This document shows positions 24,775 to 31,986 of a stretch of 33,582 nucleotides of DNA, piece after piece (within the stretch, counting starts at the first letter, position 1; the number at the start of each line of letters is the position of its first letter). Below the pieces are notes generated by a model. It had not been told where the DNA came from and did no database searches. It worked only from the letters and a program-made list of their open reading frames with translations. A program made the position numbers and the translations under genes. The DNA comes from a virus: positions 1 through 33,582 of the IMG/VR virus record IMGVR_UViG_3300001473_000102; one strand, given 5' to 3'.

Positions 24775-27246
24775 ATGTCGCGAAGAAAGTCGCCAAACGA
24801 AGTTATGGCCGGGTCCCAAGACCTGCCGCCCGTGCCGCAACAGAAGCCGATGAGGCGGGCGGTGCTGCTGCGCGAGCCGATGAGGCCGCCGCTGCCGCTG
24901 AACAAGCCGATGAGGTGGGCGGCGCCGCGAAGTAGGTCGCTAGACGAGGTCATAGCTGGGCCGTCCGACCTGCTGGGCCAGCTCGAGATGTCGGGCGACA
25001 CGCCTAGGCCGCCGCGCGCCGCGTGGTTGAGGAAGGGTTTGTACGTGCCGCTGCCGCGGAAGCGGGACGGGGACGTATTGCGGATCGAGGAAGTCGAGGG
25101 CCGGCCGGCCACTCCCCTGGGTGACGAGCCTATGCTCTTTTTTCATCCGGAAACCAACCAGCGCCTGCAGCTGTTTGGGACCAAAGAAGAGGCCATCAAA
25201 AACGCACAATCGTTCAAACTTCCGCCCGCGCGGCAGGAGCGACCCATGGATCCCAACCTGTTCGGCCCCGCCGACGATACGGCCATGGAGAAATTTGGCC
25301 AGAACGCCCTTGAAGTCTTCAAAGGCCTGGCTGAGGGCGCGGGTGTTCATTTGGGCGAAGCTGTCATGGGCTTGGGGATCAATGGGTTCAATCGCCAAAA
25401 TGCGATGAAGGACTTTATGAGCCGCTTGGCAGAAGTGCCTGAGATGCCCCAGGCAGAACGCGATCGTTTCTTCAAGCAGATCCAGTTTAATGTAACCTCC
25501 CCCAAAGAACTCGCAGAATACCACCGCCTCTTCGAAGGCGTCCTATCGGGCAGTATATCGCCTGACGACATACGCGACGTGGTCGCGGAGCGGTTTCCGC
25601 CGATGTCCGTGCAGGATTATCCGTTGTTCAAGGCAGGAAAATGGCTCAAGGAGAACGCCGACATTGCAGAGGCTGAAGAGGGATACAAGGACTCTCTCGG
25701 CCGCCTCATCGGAAAAGCGCTGGGTGCGACGGGGGCTGAATTTGTATTCGGCCCCTGGGGCGCACTCGTCGTGTCGATACTTGCCGGACAAGGGCACGCG
25801 GCAGATAGCGCGATTGACGCTGATGGGACCGAAGCGCAGGTTCTAGAGGCGGCGCGACGAGGGGCATGGCCGGGCGGGATCGGTGCGGCTCCGCTTGACC
25901 GTATTCCCCTGCCTGGCGGCAGAATTTTGCAGCTCAGCAAGGAATTCGTTAGACCGTTCTGGAGAGCAGTCGTACGCGAAGGTTTCTGGAGTGTTGTTGA
26001 AGGCATAAAGAAAGGTGGGGAGCAGTTCATTCAAAACCTCATCGCCATTGAGATCCACAGTCCGAACCAGGATCCTCACAAGGGGGTGGAAAAAGCCTTT
26101 TGGATCGGAACAATTGTCCGAGGCGGGGCAGGGGTCGTTCCGAAAACGGTCGGCTCAGGCGATGCGTCGCCGGGAACGAATGGCAGCCCGCCTTTAGCCA
26201 GGCCGCTGGCCCAGCCAACTGCAACATCAATCGCTCAGCAGCGCGGCAGCCAGCCCGCGCCATCGCCCGTGCCGTCGGCGGAAGGCCCGACGGTGCCGTC
26301 GCACGCCGCGGTGCGGCCGCCGGTTGCAGACATCCGGGACACGTCGGCGACGGGGCGGTCGTCCACGCAGAAGACGGCAGCGGACCTGGCCCTTGAAGCG
26401 GGCTTTGCGGCGGGGCCGTTGTTTGGGGCGACGGTCCTTATGAGAGACGGCAACGAACAAACGCCCGCCTCGCCAACTCCGCCGCATGGAAACATCGGCG
26501 ACAGCCGCAACCCTATCGGCGGACCAGGCTTGCCAATCCCGCCGCATGGAAATGTTGGGAACAACCGCGTTCCTATCGGCGGGCCGGGTATGCCGCTTCA
26601 AAGGAAACTCGGGATCATGCCGGTTCCGGGCGGTCCAGCCCATGAGGTTGATGGCGGCGGCGGCTCGGGCGGGATCGTGGCGAGGCCGGTCGACCCGCCG
26701 GACGGGGACAATACCGGCGCGCCGGGCGGCGTTGCGCCGCCAGCGCAGGGGGAGGGCTACTTCGGGGCCGAGGCCGCGCAGCCCGACCGCAAACATCTTG
26801 GCGACGTTGGCTCCATGGTGTTCGACGCCGATGCCGTCGCCAACCGCATAGACCTGATGGAAAGCAGCCTATACGCCGACGGTCTCGACCCGGATGCATA
26901 TCCCGGCCTGCGGATCGCCTTCAGCCACCTGAACGGATTGAAGGGTCAGGATGTCGGTATCGACAAGCTGTATGGCGCCTGGCAGGAATTCGGCAAGGCG
27001 CGCCTCAGCGACGATGAGGACGAACGGCTGGCCGCCGGCCGGATGCAGGACGTGATGGCGGATTTCATCATAACCAGCGGACCGTCGGTCCTGAAGCCAC
27101 TTAACGGTGGGGCGGTAGACCCGGATGCGGTGCACATGATGTGGGGACACCTGACCGCGCCCGCGGCCGATGGACCGTCGGCGGGCTTCGTCGATGCCGG
27201 TGTCGCGTCGATGGATGGCGCCTACGGCCCCGGCGGCTACGTCTAA
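24775..27246 (+). CDS. Large putative internal virion protein, mosaic composition
   Basis: Product of 823 aa. Residues 1-95 are Pro/Arg-rich and contain short internal repeats. About 115-450 is a mainly helical region with a Gly-rich hydrophobic stretch (ATGAEFVFGPWGALVVSILA) and a segment FWSVVEGIKKGGEQFIQNLI that resembles repeated helices of large phage internal proteins. About 455-690 is a Pro/Gly linker with two 20-residue repeats. The end (about 690-823) is a helical domain. Bases about 25120-26200 are less GC-rich than both flanks, so the middle may have been exchanged. GAGG precedes the ATG. The role in DNA delivery is inferred from position and size; no enzyme motif was found. Confidence 0.6.
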   Translation: MSRRKSPNEVMAGSQDLPPVPQQKPMRRAVLLREPMRPPLPLNKPMRWAAPRSRSLDEVIAGPSDLLGQLEMSGDTPRPPRAAWLRKGLYVPLPRKRDGDVLRIEEVEGRPATPLGDEPMLFFHPETNQRLQLFGTKEEAIKNAQSFKLPPARQERPMDPNLFGPADDTAMEKFGQNALEVFKGLAEGAGVHLGEAVMGLGINGFNRQNAMKDFMSRLAEVPEMPQAERDRFFKQIQFNVTSPKELAEYHRLFEGVLSGSISPDDIRDVVAERFPPMSVQDYPLFKAGKWLKENADIAEAEEGYKDSLGRLIGKALGATGAEFVFGPWGALVVSILAGQGHAADSAIDADGTEAQVLEAARRGAWPGGIGAAPLDRIPLPGGRILQLSKEFVRPFWRAVVREGFWSVVEGIKKGGEQFIQNLIAIEIHSPNQDPHKGVEKAFWIGTIVRGGAGVVPKTVGSGDASPGTNGSPPLARPLAQPTATSIAQQRGSQPAPSPVPSAEGPTVPSHAAVRPPVADIRDTSATGRSSTQKTAADLALEAGFAAGPLFGATVLMRDGNEQTPASPTPPHGNIGDSRNPIGGPGLPIPPHGNVGNNRVPIGGPGMPLQRKLGIMPVPGGPAHEVDGGGGSGGIVARPVDPPDGDNTGAPGGVAPPAQGEGYFGAEAAQPDRKHLGDVGSMVFDADAVANRIDLMESSLYADGLDPDAYPGLRIAFSHLNGLKGQDVGIDKLYGAWQEFGKARLSDDEDERLAAGRMQDVMADFIITSGPSVLKPLNGGAVDPDAVHMMWGHLTAPAADGPSAGFVDAGVASMDGAYGPGGYV
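24781..24972 (+). repeat. Degenerate direct repeats in the 5' end of the large virion gene
   Basis: A 45-base unit at 24781-24825 recurs at 24928-24972 with 32 of 45 positions equal, encoding KSPNEVMAGSQDL and RSLDEVIAGPSDL. Between them lie three consecutive 30-base units beginning AAGCCGATGAGG or GAGCCGATGAGG, which encode KPMRRAVLLR, EPMRPPLPLN and KPMRWAAPRS. They look like slippage or local duplication within the N-terminal linker. Confidence 0.75.
26479..26598 (+). repeat. Two tandem 60-base coding repeats
   Basis: Two adjoining 60-base units encode PPHGNIGDSRNPIGGPGLPI and PPHGNVGNNRVPIGGPGMPL in the Pro/Gly linker of the 823-residue protein. The repeat is in phase, so copy number could change without breaking the frame. 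Confidence 0.9.
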
Positions 27247-27334
27247 TCGCCGGCCAGGTGCTCTGCCTGCCGCCAAGGCGCGGCGGGCGATGCCCGGCTC
27301 TCTTCATCCTTGGTTGTCATTTAGCGAGGCGCGG

Positions 27335-28672
27335 ATGCCGCGAACGCCGACGCGGGGCTATGCCCCGGGGCCAGGGCCGCGCGGCCCGGTTCAAAACCCA
27401 ACGTCATTCATGCCCGGAAACGGCGCGCCGGCGCCCGCGCCGGTCAATGCGTTGGCCGTTGCACATGGGCAGGCCGTGCGCCCGGCCGGTGCGGCGATGG
27501 GGCCGAACGCCGGCATGCGCGGTCCTTCCGCCGTGCCGGGTCTCGACATGCTGGCCCAGTTCCACGCGCCCGGCGGCGGGGTCCCGAGGCAACTGACGGC
27601 GGGGCGCAACGCCCGTGCCGCGAGGACTGACCCGGCAGTGGGGCCGCACCGTCAACAGCGCGTTAAGCGCTATCCGATCGAGCGACTGTTCCGCGAGCCG
27701 GTCCGCTACAGGTCGGAGTATTCAAGCGAAGACGCGAAGTCGCCCATACACAAGTACCGTCACTTGTCCCCGCGGCAGATCAGGCAAAAGTGGGCCGAAG
27801 ATCCCGAATTCGCGGACCGCTGGTATGTCGACTATGCCGAGTCCGTGCTTCGCGAACGGCTGAAGCTGGGACAGGCCACCGGGCTGGATCGTGCCGCCAG
27901 CAACCTGCAGCATTTTCTCGACGGCAGCGGCCAGAAGATCACCTACACCCGTGCGGAGATACGCGAGGACTCCGACTTCGAGCAACTGGTCGGTGGGCTT
28001 GAAACGGACGCCCAGCGGACCATCGAGACCCTGATCAACACGCCTCGTCCGGACGCCCCCATTTACGAGTACATCGGCCATCTCGGCAAGCTGAGGGATG
28101 GCGAGCAAATCTCGCTGCCCAAAGTGCCGACCGACAGTCTGGCATGGCCGGTTCACCCCGACCTGGCGCTGCCCATCGACCCCGATCTGGCAATGCCGCC
28201 GGATCCGGACCTGGACCAGCCGTTTCCACATGATCTGCAGGTCCCGGCCGATTACTGGGAGGCGGCGCGCACGACAGCGGGCAATGCGGTGCGCGGCAAC
28301 ATCGACGAAGCGCTGGCCAGCGGCAGCAGCGCCATCCGCTCGGAAGCCATCCATGGCTTTACCGCAAAGCGCACGGGCGACCGCGTGCGCATGGAGGGCT
28401 TGATTCAGCACACCTGGCGTGACCGCTATGACTTCGAAGAGGGCGGTTTGGCCGCGCACTTTCCGATGGTCGTCGAAGAGGCGGGCCGGGCCAAACGGTT
28501 CCTGCAGGAATCGACCTGGCAGCAGAAGCTGGTGATCGACTGGGATGTCGAGGACGGCAAGCTGGTCAATCCCCGGTATCTCTGGATGGACATCGATCCC
28601 GAGAAAGGCGCACCGGCGAGCCCCGAGGAGATCCCGCGCGGCTCAACGTATCGGGGCCGGCCGGGCTCCTGA
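27335..28672 (+). CDS. Putative virion protein with PDL repeats
   Basis: Product of 445 aa. A Pro/Gly/Ala-rich start contains APAPAPVNALA, matching RAPVNALA of the protein at 23737. A charged helical region spans about residues 105-260. Four short Pro repeats at 272-304 read HPDLALP, DPDLAMP, DPDLDQP and PHDLQVP. A C-terminal domain (about 312-425) contains GFTAKRTGDRVRMEGLIQHT and WRDRYDFEEGG, then STWQQK and YLWMDIDPEKG, and looks like a beta-rich Trp domain I cannot name. ATG 27335 has GAGG upstream; in-frame Met codons at 27170 and 27290 lack this and the first overlaps the previous gene. A virion role is inferred from location. Confidence 0.58.
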   Translation: MPRTPTRGYAPGPGPRGPVQNPTSFMPGNGAPAPAPVNALAVAHGQAVRPAGAAMGPNAGMRGPSAVPGLDMLAQFHAPGGGVPRQLTAGRNARAARTDPAVGPHRQQRVKRYPIERLFREPVRYRSEYSSEDAKSPIHKYRHLSPRQIRQKWAEDPEFADRWYVDYAESVLRERLKLGQATGLDRAASNLQHFLDGSGQKITYTRAEIREDSDFEQLVGGLETDAQRTIETLINTPRPDAPIYEYIGHLGKLRDGEQISLPKVPTDSLAWPVHPDLALPIDPDLAMPPDPDLDQPFPHDLQVPADYWEAARTTAGNAVRGNIDEALASGSSAIRSEAIHGFTAKRTGDRVRMEGLIQHTWRDRYDFEEGGLAAHFPMVVEEAGRAKRFLQESTWQQKLVIDWDVEDGKLVNPRYLWMDIDPEKGAPASPEEIPRGSTYRGRPGS

Positions 28673-28746
28673 TGTAAAGGCGGCCAAATCTTGGCGGGTG
28701 CGAGCGCGATCATAGTCGCGCCATAGTGGCGTGTTGTGCTGGGCAC

Positions 28747-29682
28747 ATGACGACGTTGAAACCGGCCCAACCGGCCCAACCCGCCCACATGGCGCCATCG
28801 CGGCGGCGGATGACGCTGCCGCCGGAGTTTCGCCGGATGTACTGGTGCACCTCGCTGGTGTGCCTGTCGGCCGGCGCGGCGTGGGGTTACATCGCGCTAC
28901 GGATCGAGGCGCGGGCGGCCTGGGAGAACGACTTCATCGTCCTGCTCGAGACCTGGCCGCAGGCCCTGGAGCCGGTCCTGGCCAGCCTGGCGGTCGGCGC
29001 CGGTGTCGCGCTCGGCCTGGAGCTGGCGCATCGCATCGCGCGCTACCTCGTGTGCCGGGCGGTTGCGTGGCGTCGTCGCCGGCGGCACGACACCGGCGTG
29101 CCGTTCCCGGCCCGCAACATCAGGCTCACCGCCTATTGCGTCGGCGCCGCCCTGGTCGCCGTCATGCCGAAGGCGCTGATCCTGTCGCTGTCGCTGGCGC
29201 TGTCTCCGACGCGGGATGCCGTGCTTCTGGACAGCCTGCTTTTGTTGCTGGGCACATTCGCCGTCGTCATGCTGCCGCTCGACGCCGGCCATCTCGCCTT
29301 GCGCGCCATCGTGTGGCTGTGCCGCCGGCGGGCGGCGCGCCTGGGCAAGCCATGGCAGGACGGACCGGTTGCCTTTCGGCGCCGGCCGGCGCGCCGCCGT
29401 GCGCCCGATCCGCCGTATCCGCCGCGCGATGCCGCGCTGACCGTCGCGACAGCGGTGGCGGCCATCGCCGCGGGCACCGTCGCGGCGCTGGGGGTGCCGG
29501 ACGGACAGCGGTGGGACTATCACCCGGCCGAGATGCTGGGCGACGCCGTGGCCCCGTTCGTCATGCATTTCCTGACGACCGTCGCCATCTGCGAACTGCC
29601 GCATCAGTTGATCCGCTACGTCACCTGGCCGGAGAATTTCCAACCCCGGCATCCGCCGCCCGTCCGCCGCCATCGCCCGTAA
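28747..29682 (+). CDS. Membrane protein with three helical-hairpin repeats
   Basis: Product of 311 aa with six predicted membrane segments in three pairs separated by very basic loops (WRRRRRHD, CRRRAARLGK, RRRPARRRAPD). By the positive-inside rule these loops would be cytoplasmic. Each pair closes with Glu/Asp-x-x-His-x-x-x-Arg: ELAHRIAR, DAGHLALR and ELPHQLIR. It is a likely paralogue of the two-hairpin protein at 23065 with one more unit. I do not recognise the family. An in-frame GTG at 28726 could also serve as the start. No ribosome-binding site of good strength is visible at either. Confidence 0.65.
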   Translation: MTTLKPAQPAQPAHMAPSRRRMTLPPEFRRMYWCTSLVCLSAGAAWGYIALRIEARAAWENDFIVLLETWPQALEPVLASLAVGAGVALGLELAHRIARYLVCRAVAWRRRRRHDTGVPFPARNIRLTAYCVGAALVAVMPKALILSLSLALSPTRDAVLLDSLLLLLGTFAVVMLPLDAGHLALRAIVWLCRRRAARLGKPWQDGPVAFRRRPARRRAPDPPYPPRDAALTVATAVAAIAAGTVAALGVPDGQRWDYHPAEMLGDAVAPFVMHFLTTVAICELPHQLIRYVTWPENFQPRHPPPVRRHRP

Positions 29683-29782
29683 CCCGGTTGCGCCAGCGCC
29701 ACCGGTAGGCCGACCGCCGGGGGAGACGGAGGCAAGTGCTTACGCGGCGGCGAGCGCCTGACGTTGCCGCCGTCGTATCGGT

Positions 29783-29801
29783 GCCGACCTAATCGGTCGG
29801 C
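29783..29801. terminator. Possible hairpin between convergent genes
   Basis: GCCGACC (29783-29789) and GGTCGGC (29795-29801) can form a seven-base-pair stem with a five-base loop that covers the stop of the minus-strand lipoprotein gene, where it meets the plus-strand operon. There is no T-tract on either side, so termination is only a possibility. The 100 bases to its left contain no gene. Confidence 0.3.
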
Positions 29802-30247
29802 TGGCGCTTCGGCATCAGCCAACTGCAGGAGCTGCCCTGCCAACTGACCTCGGTGACGCGGTTGTTTCGCAGCGTGAAGTGGACGTCGCATTGATGCGTT
29901 ACTAGCTTGGTTGGCTCCGTCACCACCTGCTCGCCATGCACGGTGACCAGTTTCCCGCCGCGGACTTCGGTGCTGGTCGTCTGCACCCTGCGCGTGTCGC
30001 CGCCACTGGTGCTGGTTTCACTGAAGTCATAGGTGAGGACACGGGCGCCGGTGGACGTCGTGTAGACCCCATGCGGCGCACCGTAGCGCGACACCAGTTG
30101 GTCGTCGGACGCGCCGACCCAGGCGTCCATCTTCTGCTGGGTCTTCTCCCGCAGGCCCATACAGCCACCGAGCGCGACGACCAGCAAGAGGGCCGGCAGC
30201 ACACGGGCCGGAACAAAAACCGGCGGTTTCGACATGGCCTTGCGCAT
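29789..30247 (-). CDS. Putative outer-membrane lipoprotein, paralogue B
   Basis: Product of 152 aa with a lipoprotein signal peptide: basic start MRKAMSKPP, hydrophobic core, then LLLVVALGGC with Cys29 as the lipidation site. The mature part holds MDAWVGASDDQLVSRYGAPH, VYTTSTGARVLTYDF and a later VTVHGEQVVTEP and TEVSWQGSSC. The WVG...L...G.P....Y..G...LTY pattern belongs to small lipoproteins found in bacteria and prophages, with an unknown role. I use the ATG at 30247 (GGGAG upstream) because the longer frame upstream overlaps the neighbour. It is transcribed against the late operon, with its paralogue 41 bases upstream. Confidence 0.75.
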   Translation of the reverse strand: MRKAMSKPPVFVPARVLPALLLVVALGGCMGLREKTQQKMDAWVGASDDQLVSRYGAPHGVYTTSTGARVLTYDFSETSTSGGDTRRVQTTSTEVRGGKLVTVHGEQVVTEPTKLVTHQCDVHFTLRNNRVTEVSWQGSSCSWLMPKRQPTD

Positions 30248-30288
30248 GGCGGTACTCCCGGTCCGCGTTCTCTGAACGGTATGGCGCC

Positions 30289-30750
30289 TCACCACAGGAT
30301 CGGCAGCTTGGCGTGCGCACCGCAATTGTTGCCCCGCCAGGAAACGTCGGTGATGTAGCCGTCGCTGACCGTAAAAGACGCTTCGCACGTCAGACTGAAG
30401 GACTGGACCGGTTCGACCACAACCTGTTGGCCGTGCACGGTGTATGACGAGTCAACGGTGCGATAGCCGGAGGAACCGACGAAGCTGTGCCTGCCGGTGG
30501 CCGTCGTCGTGGTCGGCACCGTTCTCGTACCGCCGCCGGTTTGGATCTTCTGATCATAGCTGTAGGTGAGAACGCGGTCGCCCGATGACATGGTGTAGAC
30601 GGACGATGGCGGGCCTTTCTGCGAAATCAGCTTTTGCTCGGCGACGCCGACCCAGGCGTACATTCTCTCGCGGACCTGCTCCGCGGTGACGATGCACCCG
30701 CTGAGAACGGACGCGATCAAAAGGGCGGGAACAAACAGCATCTTCCGCAT
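30289..30750 (-). CDS. Putative outer-membrane lipoprotein, paralogue A
   Basis: Product of 153 aa with signal MRKMLFVPALLIASVLSGC (lipidated Cys19). The mature part (MYAWVGVAEQKLISQKGPPS, VYTMSSGDRVLTYSY, VHGQQVVVEP, ITDVSWRGNNC) aligns throughout with the gene at 29789, so they arose by tandem duplication. The bases just upstream of both ATGs are also alike (ACTGGGAGTACCGCC against ACCGGGAGTACCGCC on the coding strand). The first gene of a minus-strand pair, it diverges from 30858. A GATAAT box lies on its strand at 30794-30799, but no good -35 was found. Envelope lipoproteins of this kind in prophages may affect host surface or superinfection (inference). Confidence 0.75.
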   Translation of the reverse strand: MRKMLFVPALLIASVLSGCIVTAEQVRERMYAWVGVAEQKLISQKGPPSSVYTMSSGDRVLTYSYDQKIQTGGGTRTVPTTTTATGRHSFVGSSGYRTVDSSYTVHGQQVVVEPVQSFSLTCEASFTVSDGYITDVSWRGNNCGAHAKLPILW

Positions 30751-30857
30751 GGCGGTACTCCCAGTTCGCGGCCCTCGGGCCGAACATATTCTCATTATCG
30801 TAGCGCCGCACCCCTGAAAGAGGGTTAACGGTGGCTTTTTGCAATTAGGGGTTGGAT

Positions 30858-31202
30858 ATGGCGGTGAAACCGGGTGACAGCGGGGCCGCCGGGCCTGGCG
30901 CGCGGCGGCTGGCGCTGGGTGTGGCGGCGCTGCTGGCCGGGCTGCTGGCGGGGCCGGCGGGTGCTGCGGCGCAGGGTTATTGCGGCGAGCGCGCGGCGCT
31001 GCTGCGCCAGCTCGAGGCAAGCCACCGCGAAGCGCCCGCGGCCAGGGGCCTGACCGGCCGCGGCCGGGTGGTCGAACTCTTGACCAGCGACAGCGGCAGC
31101 TGGACGATCATCGTCACCGCGGCGGACGGCACGTCCTGTCTGGTCGCCGCCGGCGAGGCCTGGGAAGCGCTCGCGCCGCCGCCGCCGGGGCAGGGCTCAT
31201 GA
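30858..31202 (+). CDS. Small secreted/periplasmic protein
   Basis: Product of 114 aa with a signal peptide (RRLALGVAALLAGLLAGPAG, cleavage probably after AGAAA). The mature part contains YCGERAALLRQLEASHREAP, GRVVELLTSDSGSWTIIVTA and TSCLVAAGEAWE, a pattern common in small exported alphaproteobacterial proteins of unknown role. Two Cys could form a disulfide. AGGGG lies six bases before the ATG; a TTG two codons earlier is possible. The stop overlaps the next ATG (ATGA), so it is coupled to the coiled-coil membrane protein at 31199. Confidence 0.7.
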   Translation: MAVKPGDSGAAGPGARRLALGVAALLAGLLAGPAGAAAQGYCGERAALLRQLEASHREAPAARGLTGRGRVVELLTSDSGSWTIIVTAADGTSCLVAAGEAWEALAPPPPGQGS

Positions 31203-31579
31203 CCGCCTCGCTGAACGAACGGGTGCGCATGGCCGACCGGGTCCTGCAATGGCACCCGGTCGCGCGCATGCTGCTGACCGCGCTGGTCACCACCGTGTGC
31301 CTGACCGGCAGCGGCATGGCGTTCTATTTCCGCATGGAACACCGGGTCGACAACAACAGCGCCGGGCTGGTCGACGTGAAGGCGACGCAGGGCGAGGTAC
31401 GCGACGACATCGACGCGGTGCGCCGCTCGGTCGGCCAGATCCAGACCGACCAGCGGGTGCTGACCCAGCGCTTCGAGGACAAGCTGACCAGCGACGAGAA
31501 ATTCCAGCAACGCACCGACCGCGCGCTGGAACGCATCCAGCGCCTGCTCGACCGGCAGAATTACAATGACGGCAGGTAG
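31199..31579 (+). CDS. Single-pass membrane coiled-coil protein
   Basis: Product of 126 aa. One membrane segment (about residues 22-44, VARMLLTALVTTVCLTGSGM) follows a short N-terminus. The remaining 80 residues form a charged heptad-like helix (EVRDDIDAVRRSVGQIQTDQ, RALERIQRLLDRQ). An N-in anchor with a long periplasmic coiled coil is the layout of inner-membrane spanins and some phage lysis accessory proteins, and the coupled upstream gene encodes an exported protein. No endolysin is visible nearby, so the lysis role is only a suggestion. Confidence 0.65.
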   Translation: MTASLNERVRMADRVLQWHPVARMLLTALVTTVCLTGSGMAFYFRMEHRVDNNSAGLVDVKATQGEVRDDIDAVRRSVGQIQTDQRVLTQRFEDKLTSDEKFQQRTDRALERIQRLLDRQNYNDGR

Positions 31580-31986
31580 GTGGCGATGTTGATTGAGGCG
31601 GCGATGCATCAGGCCCCAGACCCATTCATCCGACAGCGCGACACGGCGTCGTTGTGCGCGGTCCAGACATCGCCACTGTACCGACGCAAGGCAGGAGTGT
31701 AGCTAAAATCAGAAGACGGAACTGCAAACTACCAACCAACAACGATTGCAAGCAGCCACCAGCAAGCTGGCATCCAGCAGTCGCCCGATCACTCCGCCGC
31801 TTACGGCACGTAGGCGCCGTTCTCCCGCCTACTCGCACTTCAAGGATTGAGGCCCAATTCGCCCATTTCGGATGAGGTTCAAGGTTGTACTTCGGTGGTG
31901 GCAGCTAGTATTTGGCAGGAATAGTTGTTCCGCTCCGGCATTCTCTCCGCGATGTACAGGTGTCGGTGGCTCCCCTTTCGAGAATC
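31580..31986. other. Intergenic tract at the phage / AT-rich boundary
   Basis: No gene can be supported in these 407 bases. A 38-codon frame starts at 31586 on the plus strand. On the minus strand a frame reads FAVPSSDFSYTPAL, then DVWTAHNDAVSRCRMNGSGA, between stop codons with no clear start; either may be a decayed small gene. GC content falls from left to right across the tract. It is the most likely place for a junction or attachment site, but no tRNA, integrase site or duplicated core was seen. Confidence 0.5.

Noticed and set aside
24729-24938. Alternative frame reading VAKKVAKRSYGRVPRPAARA and ending in AAK-stop over the start of the 823-residue gene
   Set aside because: Its codons have low third-position GC, unlike real genes here, whereas the 823-residue frame has high third-position GC throughout this stretch.
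31626-31838. Minus-strand 70-codon frame in the boundary gap
   Set aside because: It has no ribosome-binding site, an odd composition and a better-looking but stop-interrupted frame beside it; it may be debris.
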